NCBI RefSeq assembly: GCF_011250565.1
Contig: NZ_JAANMS010000004.1
Span: 1 to 64,000 of the forward strand
Reading direction: 5' to 3'
Source of the DNA: Nocardioides sp. IC4_145
GTDB taxonomy: Bacteria > Actinomycetota > Actinomycetes > Propionibacteriales > Nocardioidaceae
DNA length: 64,000 bases
A model generated the notes under the pieces. It saw only the letters and a list, made by a program, of their open reading frames with translations. It made no database searches and was not told where the DNA came from. The position numbers and the translations under genes are program-made. Positions 1-8,735 of this stretch are shown in pieces (position 1 is the stretch's first letter; each line of letters starts with the position of its first letter).

Positions 1-69
1 GACACGATGCAGGTCACCGGGGAGGCGTCCGCGCGGCTCATCCGCGCCGAAGGAGGCATCGAGAGATGA
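1..69 (+). CDS. 3' end of an upstream gene (partial)
   Basis: An open frame enters from the left edge and ends at TGA 67-69, giving 22 visible residues ending in EGGIER. The next gene's ATG (66-68) overlaps this stop in an ATGA arrangement, the translational-coupling layout used throughout the window. This supports it as a real gene end co-transcribed with the LysM/BTAD gene. Too little is visible to name a family. Confidence 0.55.
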   Translation, partial: DTMQVTGEASARLIRAEGGIER

Positions 70-3000
70 CCACGCCCACCCATCCCACCCTGGGCCAGCG
101 GCTCACCGGCCTCGCAGCCTCGGTCGCCGTACTCGGCATCGTCCTCGGGCTGCCCGCACTATTCCTCGCGATCGGTGCCAGCCCAATCCCGGACCACGTC
201 CCGACCCTGGACGGCATCAAGAACGCGCTCATGGCGCCCGACGACGGCACCCTCGTCCTCGGCCTGTTCAAGGTGATCGGCTGGGTCGCGTGGGCCTTCA
301 TGGCGCTGAGCCTGGTCGTGGAGGCCATCGCACGGCTCCGCAAGGTCCAGGCGCCCCAGCTGCCGGGCCTGGGCCGGCCGCAGGCCGCAGCACGCGGCCT
401 CATCGGCCTCGCCGCTCTGCTGTTCATCGCCGCGCCCATCGCCGCCCAGCCAGCCACGATCACCACGGCCGCCGCGGCGCCGGTGACGGTGGGACATGTC
501 AACGCCGGTGCCGCCGACCAGGCACCCGCCCAGCAGGACGTCAAGGTCGAGACGAAGCAGGAGCGCCAGCGCAGGACCGTCGACCACGCTGTGAAGCCGG
601 GGGAGAGCCTGTGGTCGATCGCCGAGGACCACTTCGGCGACGGTGCCCGCTACAAGGAGCTCGTCGAACTCAACCGCGACCTCCTCGGCGCGCAGCCGAG
701 CTTCCTCGAGCCCGGTTGGGTACTAAAGCTGCCCGCGCTCAACGGCGGGGCACCGGCGCACGACTACACGGTGCAGCCCACCGACACCCTCAGCGAGATC
801 GCCCAAGAGCAGCTCGGCGACGCCGACCGCTGGCCCGAGATCTACCAGGCCTCCACCGGCATCACCCAGCCCGGCGGGGCCCAGCTGACCGACCCCGACG
901 TCATCGACGTCGGCTGGAAGCTCAACATCCCCGGCGCCGAGCAGGGGGGTAGTCACGACGACACCCGGCACCAGCAGCCGCGCGACGTCGAGCCCGAGAC
1001 GCCCGCCAGCCCCGAGGACCAGCGGCCCGTCGACCCGCCGGCCGAGGAGGAGCCGCCGGTCGCCCACGAGCCTGAGGTGCCCGAGGTACCCGAGACGGCC
1101 GTGCCCGACGCGCCGCCCCAAGCCGAGGAGCCGGCGGCGCCGGCCGCCGACGTCGACCAGGTCGACGACGCTGACGACTCGATCCTCGACGCGCCGTGGG
1201 TCCTCGCCGGTCTGACCGGCGGGGGCGTCCTGCTGTCCGGGGCGCTGCTCACGGCCCTGCGGTCCCGCCGCCGCGCCGGCTACCGGAACCGGACGCCCGG
1301 CCGCGCGATCGCCGCGCCGCCTCCGGAGCTCGCGCCGGTCGAGATGACCCTGAACGCCACCGGTGCCGCGGCCGCGGCGACCGTGGAGTTCGCGGACGAG
1401 GCGCTGCGCCGCCTCGCGGCCGCCGTCGGCGCGCAGGGCACCACGATGCCGCCGCTCGCTGCCGTGGAGCTCGGGCACGGCAAGTTGACCCTGCACCTGA
1501 GCGCACCGGCCGCAGTCCCGGCGCCCTGGGTGGGCAGCCCGGACCAGACCCACTGGCACGTCAGCACGGACACCGCCGTCGACGAGCTCGGCCCCGACAC
1601 CGGCAACGTCGAGCCGCCCTACCCGCTCCTGGCCACCATCGGCATGAGCGACACAGGGGAGACGTGGCTGCTCAACTGCGAGGAGCTGTCCACACTCACC
1701 ATTAGCGGCGACCCGACCTACGGCCGGGACTTCGCCCGCCACCTCGCCGCGCAGCTCGCCGTCAACCCGTGGTCGCGCCGCGTCCAGGTCGACTGCATCG
1801 GCGTGGCTGAGGAAGCCGTCGCCATGGACGAGCGGATCAGCTACTACCCGACCGGAGCAGCCGGGTCACCCGCGACCGCGGAAGCCCTCGCGGCCGCCGT
1901 CACCACGGTCGACCGGGCGAAGCGACACGACACCGACGTGTCCACGGCGCGCACCGGCAGCGTCGACGACGACACCTGGCCCGCCCGGATGCTGTTGCTC
2001 GACGCGGCGGCCGGAGACCCCGAGGACCTTGAGCAGCTGCTGCAGCTGGTCACCAACCACGTCGGGCAGTCCGCCACCTCCATCGTCGTCGCCGGCGAAC
2101 GCCCCCACACACCGGGCGCCGTCCTGCACATGACGAACACCGGCCGCGTCGTCCTCGAGCACGCCGGCCTCAACCTCATCGCCGTCGGCCTCACCAGCGA
2201 CGAAGCCCGCGGCTGCGCCCTGGTCTACGCACAGAGCGAGGTCGCCGAGGACGTCCCCGTGCCGGTCGACGAGACCGTCACCGACGGCTGGGAGGCCTAC
2301 ACCGACCAGTCCGGGGCACTGCGCCGCGAGTACACCCTGCCGCGCAACACCCCCGCGGACACCGTCGACGAGCCGCTGTCCTCCCTCCTGGAGGGCGACG
2401 ACGAGGACTACATCCGTCAGAGCGCGATCGTGCAGGAGGACCTCGAGACGCTGGCGCCGAAGGTGCCCGAGCACGTCCGAGCCGAGGTCGAGCAGAGCGA
2501 CCCCACTCTCGACCAGGACATCGCCGACTGGTTCTCGACCGACTGCGACCGTCCACGGCTCAGCCTGCTCGGTCCGGTCACCGCGCGCACCCACGGCAAG
2601 GCCCTGGCCAAGCGCAAGCCCTACTTCACCGAGCTCCTCGCGTACCTGGCCCTGCACCGCAAACACGGAGCCACCCGCGAGGAGATCGGCGAAGCATTCG
2701 GGATCACCCCCGGCAAGGTGCGCGACTACACCAACACCGTCCGCGAATGGCTGGGCACCAACCCGACCACTGGAGAGCCCCACCTGCCCCACGCCGACAA
2801 GGCCCCTGCCACCAAGCTCCGCGGCGTCAACGTCTACCAGGTCGATGACGGCCTCCTGGTCGACCTCCACCTCTTCCTCCGACTGCGCAAGCGCGGGCAG
2901 GCCCGGGGCGGCGCGGAAGGCGTCGCCGACCTCTGCACCGCGCTCGAGCTGGTCGGCGAGGCGAAGCCGTTCAGCCAGCTGCGTGAAGAGGGATGGTCTT

Positions 3001-3326
3001 GGCTCGTCAACGAGCCCGACCGCGTCGACCTCATGGCTTCTGGCTGGATCGCCGACGTCGCCCTCATCGTCGTCACCGAGGCTCTCGCCGCAGGCGACCT
3101 GGTCAAGGCCCGCTCCGCCGCCTACGTCGCCAACCGGGCCGACCCTGACGGCGAGAGCACCCGCCTGTGCCTGGCGCACGTCATGAAGGCCGAGGGCGAC
3201 CAGCTCGAGGCCGACCGAATCCTCCGCGAGGAGATCTGCAACCGGTCCGACGACGGCGACGCCCCGCTGGAACTGTCGGAACGCACCAAGACCATCATCA
3301 GTAACCACGGCTGGCTCGCGAGCTGA
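66..3326 (+). CDS. Membrane-anchored LysM and BTAD-domain regulator-like protein
   Basis: A 1086-residue protein. Hydrophobic segments near residues 15-37, 65-90 and 108-127 form an N-terminal membrane block. Two LysM-like repeats follow: about 174-224 (HAVKPGESLWSIAEDHFGDG) and about 233-289 (YTVQPTDTLSEIA). Then come an acidic/Pro-rich linker, another membrane helix near 378-398 and a large cytoplasmic part. The last ~250 residues resemble a winged-helix plus BTAD (bacterial transcriptional activator) region, with a helical repeat near the C terminus. LysM domains bind peptidoglycan; BTAD domains occur in SARP-type regulators. A wall-sensing membrane regulator is inference. The gene heads a run of envelope-type genes (lipoprotein, secreted protein) and overlaps the upstream gene by 4 bp. 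Confidence 0.8.
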   Translation: MTTPTHPTLGQRLTGLAASVAVLGIVLGLPALFLAIGASPIPDHVPTLDGIKNALMAPDDGTLVLGLFKVIGWVAWAFMALSLVVEAIARLRKVQAPQLPGLGRPQAAARGLIGLAALLFIAAPIAAQPATITTAAAAPVTVGHVNAGAADQAPAQQDVKVETKQERQRRTVDHAVKPGESLWSIAEDHFGDGARYKELVELNRDLLGAQPSFLEPGWVLKLPALNGGAPAHDYTVQPTDTLSEIAQEQLGDADRWPEIYQASTGITQPGGAQLTDPDVIDVGWKLNIPGAEQGGSHDDTRHQQPRDVEPETPASPEDQRPVDPPAEEEPPVAHEPEVPEVPETAVPDAPPQAEEPAAPAADVDQVDDADDSILDAPWVLAGLTGGGVLLSGALLTALRSRRRAGYRNRTPGRAIAAPPPELAPVEMTLNATGAAAAATVEFADEALRRLAAAVGAQGTTMPPLAAVELGHGKLTLHLSAPAAVPAPWVGSPDQTHWHVSTDTAVDELGPDTGNVEPPYPLLATIGMSDTGETWLLNCEELSTLTISGDPTYGRDFARHLAAQLAVNPWSRRVQVDCIGVAEEAVAMDERISYYPTGAAGSPATAEALAAAVTTVDRAKRHDTDVSTARTGSVDDDTWPARMLLLDAAAGDPEDLEQLLQLVTNHVGQSATSIVVAGERPHTPGAVLHMTNTGRVVLEHAGLNLIAVGLTSDEARGCALVYAQSEVAEDVPVPVDETVTDGWEAYTDQSGALRREYTLPRNTPADTVDEPLSSLLEGDDEDYIRQSAIVQEDLETLAPKVPEHVRAEVEQSDPTLDQDIADWFSTDCDRPRLSLLGPVTARTHGKALAKRKPYFTELLAYLALHRKHGATREEIGEAFGITPGKVRDYTNTVREWLGTNPTTGEPHLPHADKAPATKLRGVNVYQVDDGLLVDLHLFLRLRKRGQARGGAEGVADLCTALELVGEAKPFSQLREEGWSWLVNEPDRVDLMASGWIADVALIVVTEALAAGDLVKARSAAYVANRADPDGESTRLCLAHVMKAEGDQLEADRILREEICNRSDDGDAPLELSERTKTIISNHGWLAS

Positions 3327-3348
3327 CTCGGGAAGGGAGCACCAGCGC

Positions 3349-3624
3349 ATGACCACGTTCGACCAGGAGCTCACCGGCCGCTACGTCGCGGCCGGCGGCG
3401 ACCGCCCCGACCTCGACGCCCGCCGCGTCGCGCGGGCCGTGTTCGTGCGCGACACCATCCGCACGCTCTACAACGCCGACAAGAGGTTCGGGATCGAACC
3501 CGCCGACAACGGCTCGCTGGCCGAGCTCGTCGACGCCGCCGAAGAACACCTCGAGCACATTGCCACCGACGTCAGCCAGCGATCAGTCATGGCGCCGCCC
3601 AACACAGGAGGAGACACCGCATGA
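3349..3624 (+). CDS. Small hypothetical protein
   Basis: 91 residues with no signal peptide or membrane segment. The ATG is preceded by a good Shine-Dalgarno sequence (GGGAAGGGAGC). It lies 22 bp after the LysM/BTAD gene and its TGA overlaps the ATG of the lipoprotein gene by 4 bp, so the three genes are probably one transcript. The N-terminal half is Arg/Asp-rich and helical in character. I do not recognise the family. Confidence 0.7.
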   Translation: MTTFDQELTGRYVAAGGDRPDLDARRVARAVFVRDTIRTLYNADKRFGIEPADNGSLAELVDAAEEHLEHIATDVSQRSVMAPPNTGGDTA

Positions 3625-4184
3625 GGAAGCACCACTCCGCACTCGGGGGAGTGGCCCTTGCCCTCGCCCTGACCCTCACGGGCTGCTCGGACGACGGCAC
3701 CGACCCCGAGGCCGAGGACACTCCAACCGCCACCCCGACCGAAACGCCGACCAGCGCTTCGCCGACCCCGATGACTCCTGAGGAGAAGGCTGCCGCGCAA
3801 CTGACCACCTACCTCGAAGTTCGTGACGACGCACTCCGTGCCGCGACCATCGACTTCAAGCGCCTCAACAAGGTCGCAACTGGACAGGAGTTCCTGAACC
3901 TTCAGCAGAACGTCTCTGGAATCGAGCGCTCCGGCAGCAAGGTCACGGGGGAGTACGTTCACTTGCTCGACGAGCCGCGCGACCGCGGCTCGCAAGTGCT
4001 TATCACCGACTGCGAGGACCGCAGCGGAGTCGAGCGCACGAAGGACGGCAAGCCGGTTCCCGAACCTAAGGACCCCGAGGGCAACCCCCTGCGAAACCCG
4101 GTGCCGATCGAGTACGAGTTGATCAAGCAGAAGGGCCGCTGGCTCGTCAACAGCTCAAACGTGCTTTGGGACAAGTCGTGCTAG
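3621..4184 (+). CDS. Putative lipoprotein
   Basis: 187 residues with a lipoprotein signal peptide: basic MRKHH, a hydrophobic core and a lipobox ending LTLTGCSDD, so the modified cysteine is about Cys22. A Thr/Pro-rich spacer follows (about 30-55), as is usual for lipoproteins tethered outside the membrane. The remaining ~130 residues contain CED and a C-terminal Cys and look like a small alpha/beta NTF2-like or DUF-type domain, which I cannot name. It is coupled to the next gene, whose GTG overlaps its TAG. Confidence 0.75.
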   Translation: MRKHHSALGGVALALALTLTGCSDDGTDPEAEDTPTATPTETPTSASPTPMTPEEKAAAQLTTYLEVRDDALRAATIDFKRLNKVATGQEFLNLQQNVSGIERSGSKVTGEYVHLLDEPRDRGSQVLITDCEDRSGVERTKDGKPVPEPKDPEGNPLRNPVPIEYELIKQKGRWLVNSSNVLWDKSC

Positions 4185-5083
4185 CCCGGGCGCTCGCCGC
4201 GATCGTGGCCGCCGCATGGCTGGTCACGATTGGGGGCTCGTCGCCGGCCGCCGCTGATGGCGACCAAAACTGCCACTATGAGACCAATCCGGACACCGGT
4301 GAGGTAGTGCTCGTGTGTGAGGACCCCGGCGATGATGGCGACGAGGACAACGATCCTGGTGATGGAGGCTCGTCAACGTGCTCGTACCAAGGCAACGAGA
4401 TTCCCTGCACTGGCCCAGAAGGATCGACTTGGAGCAGCGCTCACGGGTGCTACGTCGGAGAGGCGTTCCCCGCAGACGAGACCGAGCCGCCGCCCGGGCA
4501 GACCGAGGAGGACGGCGCCTGGCACGTCTGCTATTTTCCCCCGCCCGGGTCCTCGTGGGAACTGATGTGGATCGAGAACGGCACAGTGACCATCGATCCA
4601 GAGGTGCTGGCTCAACGGGCCATTGCATCGATGGACCTGGACCCGATCACGATTGGCATCGTCCCCGAGTCGGGCGCCAACCGGGTTGGTCTCGTTGGCC
4701 TGCCGGTGTGGATGTGGGTCGACAGCCCGACCGATGACACGTTCGGACCGATCACCGCGTCCGCCAGCGAAGGGCCGGTCTCGGTCAGCGCCACCGCCAG
4801 CGTCTCCAGCATCGTGTGGAACATGGGCGACGGAACCAAGGTGACCTGCACCGGCAAGGGGACGCCGTACGCCGATCACTACGGCAAGCAGGACTCCCCG
4901 ACCTGCGGGCACCGCTACGCGAAGATGTCGACCAACCAGCCCGAGGGTGCGTACCAGGTCACCGCGGCCAGTCACTGGGTGGTCGAGTGGACCGGTGGCG
5001 GGCAGTCCGGAACCATCGAGTTCGACCTGGCCACCGAGCCGCTCCCGATCCGCATCGGGGAGGCCCAGGTGCTGACCCAGTGA
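4178..5083 (+). CDS. Secreted protein with PKD-like segment
   Basis: About 301 residues. GTG 4178 was chosen over the TTG at 4166 because it overlaps the preceding TAG (GTGCTAG) and gives a compact signal peptide ending near SSPAAADG. The mature N terminus is acidic and Gly-rich with paired cysteines (CHYE, CED, CSYQ, CTGPEG). The C-terminal half carries a PKD-like stretch (VWNMGDGTKVTCTG, then CGHRYAK) about residues 205-250. Such proteins occur in actinobacterial envelope and conjugation loci. A cell-surface role is inferred from the signal peptide and from its lipoprotein and LysM neighbours. Confidence 0.72.
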   Translation: MLARALAAIVAAAWLVTIGGSSPAAADGDQNCHYETNPDTGEVVLVCEDPGDDGDEDNDPGDGGSSTCSYQGNEIPCTGPEGSTWSSAHGCYVGEAFPADETEPPPGQTEEDGAWHVCYFPPPGSSWELMWIENGTVTIDPEVLAQRAIASMDLDPITIGIVPESGANRVGLVGLPVWMWVDSPTDDTFGPITASASEGPVSVSATASVSSIVWNMGDGTKVTCTGKGTPYADHYGKQDSPTCGHRYAKMSTNQPEGAYQVTAASHWVVEWTGGGQSGTIEFDLATEPLPIRIGEAQVLTQ

Positions 5084-5108
5084 TCCTGTACTAGCCGACC
5101 GATCACCG

Positions 5109-5148
5109 ACACAGGTCTCCGTCCTCACAGCAGGACGGGGACCTGTGT
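5109..5148 (+). terminator. Rho-independent-like hairpin ending the LysM/lipoprotein operon
   Basis: 17-nt arms at 5109-5125 and 5132-5148 pair fully apart from one G-T position around a 6-nt loop, 25 bp after the secreted-protein stop. There is no long T tract, as is common in high-GC actinobacteria. Confidence 0.7.
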
Positions 5149-5228
5149 CGTTCGCTGCCCATGCGCGGCCGCAGGCACCGGGCCCCGCTGAAGTGAGAAT
5201 GCTCGTGCTGCCGCTGCTGGACGTGAAA

Positions 5229-5260
5229 GAGCCCCAGGCGTCTCGGGTCACCTGGGGCTC
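5229..5260 (-). terminator. Hairpin terminator for the minus-strand gene at 5361-6200
   Basis: Perfect 10-bp stem GAGCCCCAGG/CCTGGGGCTC with a 12-nt loop. Read on the minus strand it lies about 100 bp after the stop of the 5361-6200 gene and is followed by TTTC, the usual terminator order. Confidence 0.6.
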
Positions 5261-5360
5261 GCGAGAAGTAGAGCATGGGGTGGCTCGCCTGCGCAGATGA
5301 ATAAGACAACGCGCGAACCTAGACCTTAGGGATCACGGGTTGGGGTGACAGCGGGCCCAG

Positions 5361-6200
5361 TCATGTGACTTGGGTGCCGCCTTCCTGGCGGTCGACGAGG
5401 CGGGGACCCGGGCCAGCGCCGCGCCGACCTGGCTGTCCCGGCGACAGGAAGCCGCGCCGTCGTGCGGTGCCGATCCAGTCCCGCACGGTCGGCTCGGGGC
5501 GCCCGAACTTCGTGGCGAGCCGACCCGTTAGCCCAGGCCCGTCGGCGGCTTCCTGGAGGTACGCGCGCGCTACGTCCTCGAGCAGCGTGTCCGGTAGGCC
5601 CGGTCGGCCGCGGCGCTTGCCTGCGGAAGAGCTCGTCGCAGTCTCCAATGCGCTGAGTTCCTCGGGCAGGAGGTCCTCTACCGCGATGTCTCGCCGGCCG
5701 TCGAGGCCGAGCTGGGTGACGCCCTCACTACGCCAGTCGTCCTGGGCGAGAGTCGCCTGAGCGCGAGCGACGATCTTGCCGAGAGGGATGCGGCGAAGGA
5801 GATCGCTCGTGACGAGCTGGCCCGGCTCAGTGCCGGGATCATGGTCGGTTGCAGCGCGGTCCTCGTCGCCACCATCCTCGTATCTCCAGGTCAGTTTGAA
5901 GAGCTCGAGTTCCGCAACCTCCAGGCCGCGGCCGCGGTTGACCAGGATCCCGTAGACCCGGACCGGGAGGTCTCGCGACGTGTAGACGAAGTCCGCCACG
6001 TAGCCGGCGCCGCGCGCGCGGATCTTCATGTAGAGCTCGAGGCGATCCGGCGCCGGCGCGTCGCCGGGAGAGTCAAAGCCGGGATCGAAAAGAGACTGCT
6101 TGAACAGGTCGTACATCTGGCGCGTCCGCGTGAAGTCGTACGACAGGTCGCGGACCTCGAGGTGGTCGTCGGGCAATTGATCGGTGGCGTTCTCGGTCAT
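5361..6200 (-). CDS. Conserved hypothetical protein with C-terminal HTH-like region
   Basis: 279 residues with no signal or membrane segment. The N-terminal part (about 10-110) is an alpha/beta region. The last ~80 residues read like a helix-turn-helix (LLEDVARAYLQEA, LATKFGRPEPTVRDWIGTAR) followed by a Pro/Gly/Arg tail. Proteins of this layout are common on actinobacterial mobile elements. DNA binding is inferred from the HTH. It is monocistronic, with its own terminator and a divergent promoter region shared with the three-Cys gene. Confidence 0.65.
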   Translation of the reverse strand: MTENATDQLPDDHLEVRDLSYDFTRTRQMYDLFKQSLFDPGFDSPGDAPAPDRLELYMKIRARGAGYVADFVYTSRDLPVRVYGILVNRGRGLEVAELELFKLTWRYEDGGDEDRAATDHDPGTEPGQLVTSDLLRRIPLGKIVARAQATLAQDDWRSEGVTQLGLDGRRDIAVEDLLPEELSALETATSSSAGKRRGRPGLPDTLLEDVARAYLQEAADGPGLTGRLATKFGRPEPTVRDWIGTARRRGFLSPGQPGRRGAGPGPRLVDRQEGGTQVT

Positions 6201-6513
6201 GGTCTCGACGGTAGGCCAGCAGGGCCGCGAACCGTACGGAAAAACCGTCTGACTTGCGAAGCTCGATTAGTCGTACGCCTGCTGCTGTCGCGGCTGGCAC
6301 GGAAGAGGAGGCAGGCCGCTGACGTAGCGCGCACCCTCGGGTGACCCCTCGCGCGCACGACGTCGCAAGAGCCGGGCATCTGCTGGGGGGCCATACAGAG
6401 TGCGCGGCGTCGCCGAGCGCCTTCGCGGAGCCGGGCCCGAGTGCTCGGCCTCCCCGACATGGTCGGTGGGTCCCACTACTGTGACGATGAGCCGCCTTTC
6501 TGAGGAGCGAACC
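6201..6513. other. Divergent intergenic region, 313 bp
   Basis: It separates the minus-strand HTH-like gene from the plus-strand three-Cys gene. It must hold divergent promoters, but I see no clear palindrome, no GTGATCGC-N20-TAGGTGAC element and no supported ORF. Short open frames here have unconvincing Arg/Pro-rich composition. Confidence 0.4.
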
Positions 6514-7260
6514 GTGGCGACTAATAGTTCGATCGAGTGGACCGAAGTCACCTGGAACCCAGTCACCGGCTGCGACCGCGTCGCCGCGGGCTGCGACAAC
6601 TGTTACGCACTGGCCCTTGCCAAGCGCCTCAAGGCGATGGGCGTCGCCAAGTACCAGAACGACGGCGACCCGCGCACCTCCGGGCCCGGTTTCGGAGTCA
6701 CGGTCCATCCGGGCTCGCTCGAACAGCCGCGGAAGTGGCGGTCGCCGAAGGTCGTGTTCGTGAACTCGATGAGCGACCTGTTCCACGCGAAGGTGCCGAT
6801 CAGCTTCGTCCGCGACGTCTTCGACGTGATGGCGGAGACGCCGCAGCACACCTACCAGGTGCTCACCAAGCGCGCCTCACGGCTGGCCAAGGTCGCCGAC
6901 AAGCTCACCTGGCCGGACAACGTGTGGATGGGGGTCTCGGTCGAGTCGTTCGACGCCGTCGACCGGATCGACCACCTCCGTGCGACGCCGGCCGCTGTGA
7001 AGTTCCTGTCGTGTGAGCCGCTGATAACCGCGCTGCCGGCGATAGACCTCGAGGGGATCGACTGGTGCATCGTGGGTGGGGAGTCCGGTCCGCGGGCACG
7101 GCCGATGGATCCCGACTGGGTGCTCGACATCCGCGACCAGTGCATGGAGGCCGGTGTTGCGTTCTTCTTCAAGCAGTGGGGTGGCCGCACGCCGAAGGCC
7201 AACGGCCGCGAGCTCGAGGGCCGTACCTGGGACGCGATGCCGCAGCTGGCCAGCGTCTAG
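6514..7260 (+). CDS. Three-Cys-motif radical SAM-like protein (phage Gp37/Gp68, DUF5131 family)
   Basis: About 248 residues. GTG 6514 follows GAGGAG at good spacing, so longer upstream frames are not used. The N terminus carries the family signature WNPVTGC(20)...GC(27)DNC(30)YA, a C-x6-C-x2-C triplet expected to hold an iron-sulfur cluster, then VNSMSDLFH, TKR, SVE and GGESGPRARP blocks typical of the Gp37/Gp68 family. The family is radical SAM-like and its substrate is unknown. It faces tcmP tail to tail, and the two stop codons share the palindrome CTAG at 7257-7260. The pairing of a three-Cys protein with TcmP is a recognised partnership. Confidence 0.85.
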   Translation: MATNSSIEWTEVTWNPVTGCDRVAAGCDNCYALALAKRLKAMGVAKYQNDGDPRTSGPGFGVTVHPGSLEQPRKWRSPKVVFVNSMSDLFHAKVPISFVRDVFDVMAETPQHTYQVLTKRASRLAKVADKLTWPDNVWMGVSVESFDAVDRIDHLRATPAAVKFLSCEPLITALPAIDLEGIDWCIVGGESGPRARPMDPDWVLDIRDQCMEAGVAFFFKQWGGRTPKANGRELEGRTWDAMPQLASV

Positions 7261-8462
7261 GCGGGGAACACCACCGAGACGCCCTCGGGGTAGGTGCACT
7301 TCCGCTGCTGCCCCGTCGCGCTGATGAGCCCCTCTCGCTGCATGGGCGCGAGGGTCTGGCGCCGAACCTGGCCGCTGTGGAAGGGCGTCTCGTCGATGAC
7401 GTGGTCGACGAGCTGTTGGATCGGGACGGTCTTGCCGGCGTAGTTCTCGAGCAGGTGGTCGCGCAGCGGGCCGGTGGCGTTCTCGTCCTCGAAGAGCACG
7501 TCCTGGCCGGCGAGGCTGTCCTCGAACCGGTACTCCCCTGACGGGTCGATCTTCCACATCGCGCCCTTCATCAGGTCGAAGGCCCGCCGGTTGCGGGTGC
7601 AGAAGAACATGTAGTTCCCGATGTGCCCGGTGTCGTTGACCATCGCGAAGCTGCGGACGTGGGCGAAGTTGGCGGCCTGCTTGAGCTGCCGCTCGTAGAG
7701 GTCGTGGAGGAACTGCTGCCGTGCCGGGTCGCCGGCCGGCGGAGCGTTGCGGTACTCGTTGGTGCCGAAGAGCCGGTCGAAGTGCTTGTCGACGACGTTC
7801 GCCGTGGCGAACCGGTTGACCGAGTTGAAGTCGAAGTAGATGAACAGCTCGCACATCGGGAAGCTGACGAGTTCGGCGACTAGGTCCAGCGGCAGCCCCT
7901 TGTACCCGAACGGGTCGATGAACGCGAACGTCGGCGCCATGTTGTTGCCCTTGAGGCTGTCGAGCATCTGGCGGCCGAGCTCGTCGAAGGACTGGTTCTG
8001 CGGGTCGAGCAGGCGGACGTTGGCCGGCCACGGGTCGTTGGCCGTACGCAGCTCGCCGAGCACATCCTCCAGCGACTCGAACCGCTCGGGGTCGAGCTCG
8101 TTGAACAGCAGCACGAACTCGCAATTGGACCAGTTGGCGAAGTCCTTGTGCTCGAGCAGCGCATTGAGCACCAGGATCGGCGACCCCTCCTCACCGTGGT
8201 CGTACCTGCCGGGGCCGGCGAACGCATCGAGCACGATCGCCTTGCGCACCGACCGGCCCATGATCGGGAACCACGCCCCCAGGTAGCGAACCAGCAGGTC
8301 GTGCTTGGCCTTGGTGTGTGGCCAGCGAGTCCACCTGGTCTCCAGGCTGTCTCCTCGTCTCGGCACCGCCGACACCTCCTCAACTGACTCAGAAGGTAGA
8401 TCATCTGGCAGGTCGGGAGCACGAGAACCGGCCGCCGAAGAGTGAGCGTCGCTGCGTGCCAT
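7257..8462 (-). CDS. tcmP: Three-Cys-motif partner protein TcmP
   Basis: 401 residues. The core begins near residue 41 (ETRWTRWPHTKAKHDLLVRY), followed by LDAFAGPGRY (about 78-87), resembling a SAM-binding glycine motif, and FAFIDPFGYKG (about 179-189), resembling the DPPY-type motif of Rossmann-fold methyltransferases. This pattern and its position next to the three-Cys protein match the TcmP family. The biochemical activity is not established, and methyltransferase-like is inference from motifs. The first 40 residues are low complexity, so an internal start is possible. No Shine-Dalgarno is visible at the ATG, so the message may be leaderless. Confidence 0.85.
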   Translation of the reverse strand: MARSDAHSSAAGSRAPDLPDDLPSESVEEVSAVPRRGDSLETRWTRWPHTKAKHDLLVRYLGAWFPIMGRSVRKAIVLDAFAGPGRYDHGEEGSPILVLNALLEHKDFANWSNCEFVLLFNELDPERFESLEDVLGELRTANDPWPANVRLLDPQNQSFDELGRQMLDSLKGNNMAPTFAFIDPFGYKGLPLDLVAELVSFPMCELFIYFDFNSVNRFATANVVDKHFDRLFGTNEYRNAPPAGDPARQQFLHDLYERQLKQAANFAHVRSFAMVNDTGHIGNYMFFCTRNRRAFDLMKGAMWKIDPSGEYRFEDSLAGQDVLFEDENATGPLRDHLLENYAGKTVPIQQLVDHVIDETPFHSGQVRRQTLAPMQREGLISATGQQRKCTYPEGVSVVFPA

Positions 8463-8735
8463 CGGCTAACCCAATCTCTACTAGTTCAGTGTTCTTGGCG
8501 CGGCAGGTCGATCGCCTCGCTCTGGCTTGCAGCTCCACAACCGCGCACAAATAGGCCCCGCGTCACCCTGGTCAAGAAGTTTCTGCAACTTTCGGGGGGA
8601 CGCCCTCTGACCTGCGGAAACGCGCGTCCCCCCTCTGTGTCCCCCCTCCAAATCGGGGGGTTGAGGGGACGGATGCGGGGACGCCCGCTCGCGACCTTTC
8701 TGCCGTGCACAGCCACGGACGAAAGGAGCGAGTCG
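8463..8735 (+). promoter_or_regulatory. Structured G/C-tract leader upstream of the conjugation operons
   Basis: A 273-bp gap. It contains GGGGGGACGC (8594-8603) and its exact inverse GCGTCCCCCC (8624-8633), then a second hairpin with CCCCCC (8641-8646) and GGGGGG (8655-8660), then two more GGGGAC tracts. Alternative hairpins are possible, so attenuation or protein binding is plausible. The 11-mer CGGGGGGACGC recurs at 31556-31566 beside traA. The sigma-like gene begins just after, with a strong GAAAGGAGC ribosome site. Confidence 0.5.

Noticed and set aside
4166..4177. TTG start for the secreted protein
   Set aside because: GTG 4178 overlaps the upstream stop in the window's usual coupling style and gives a better signal peptide.
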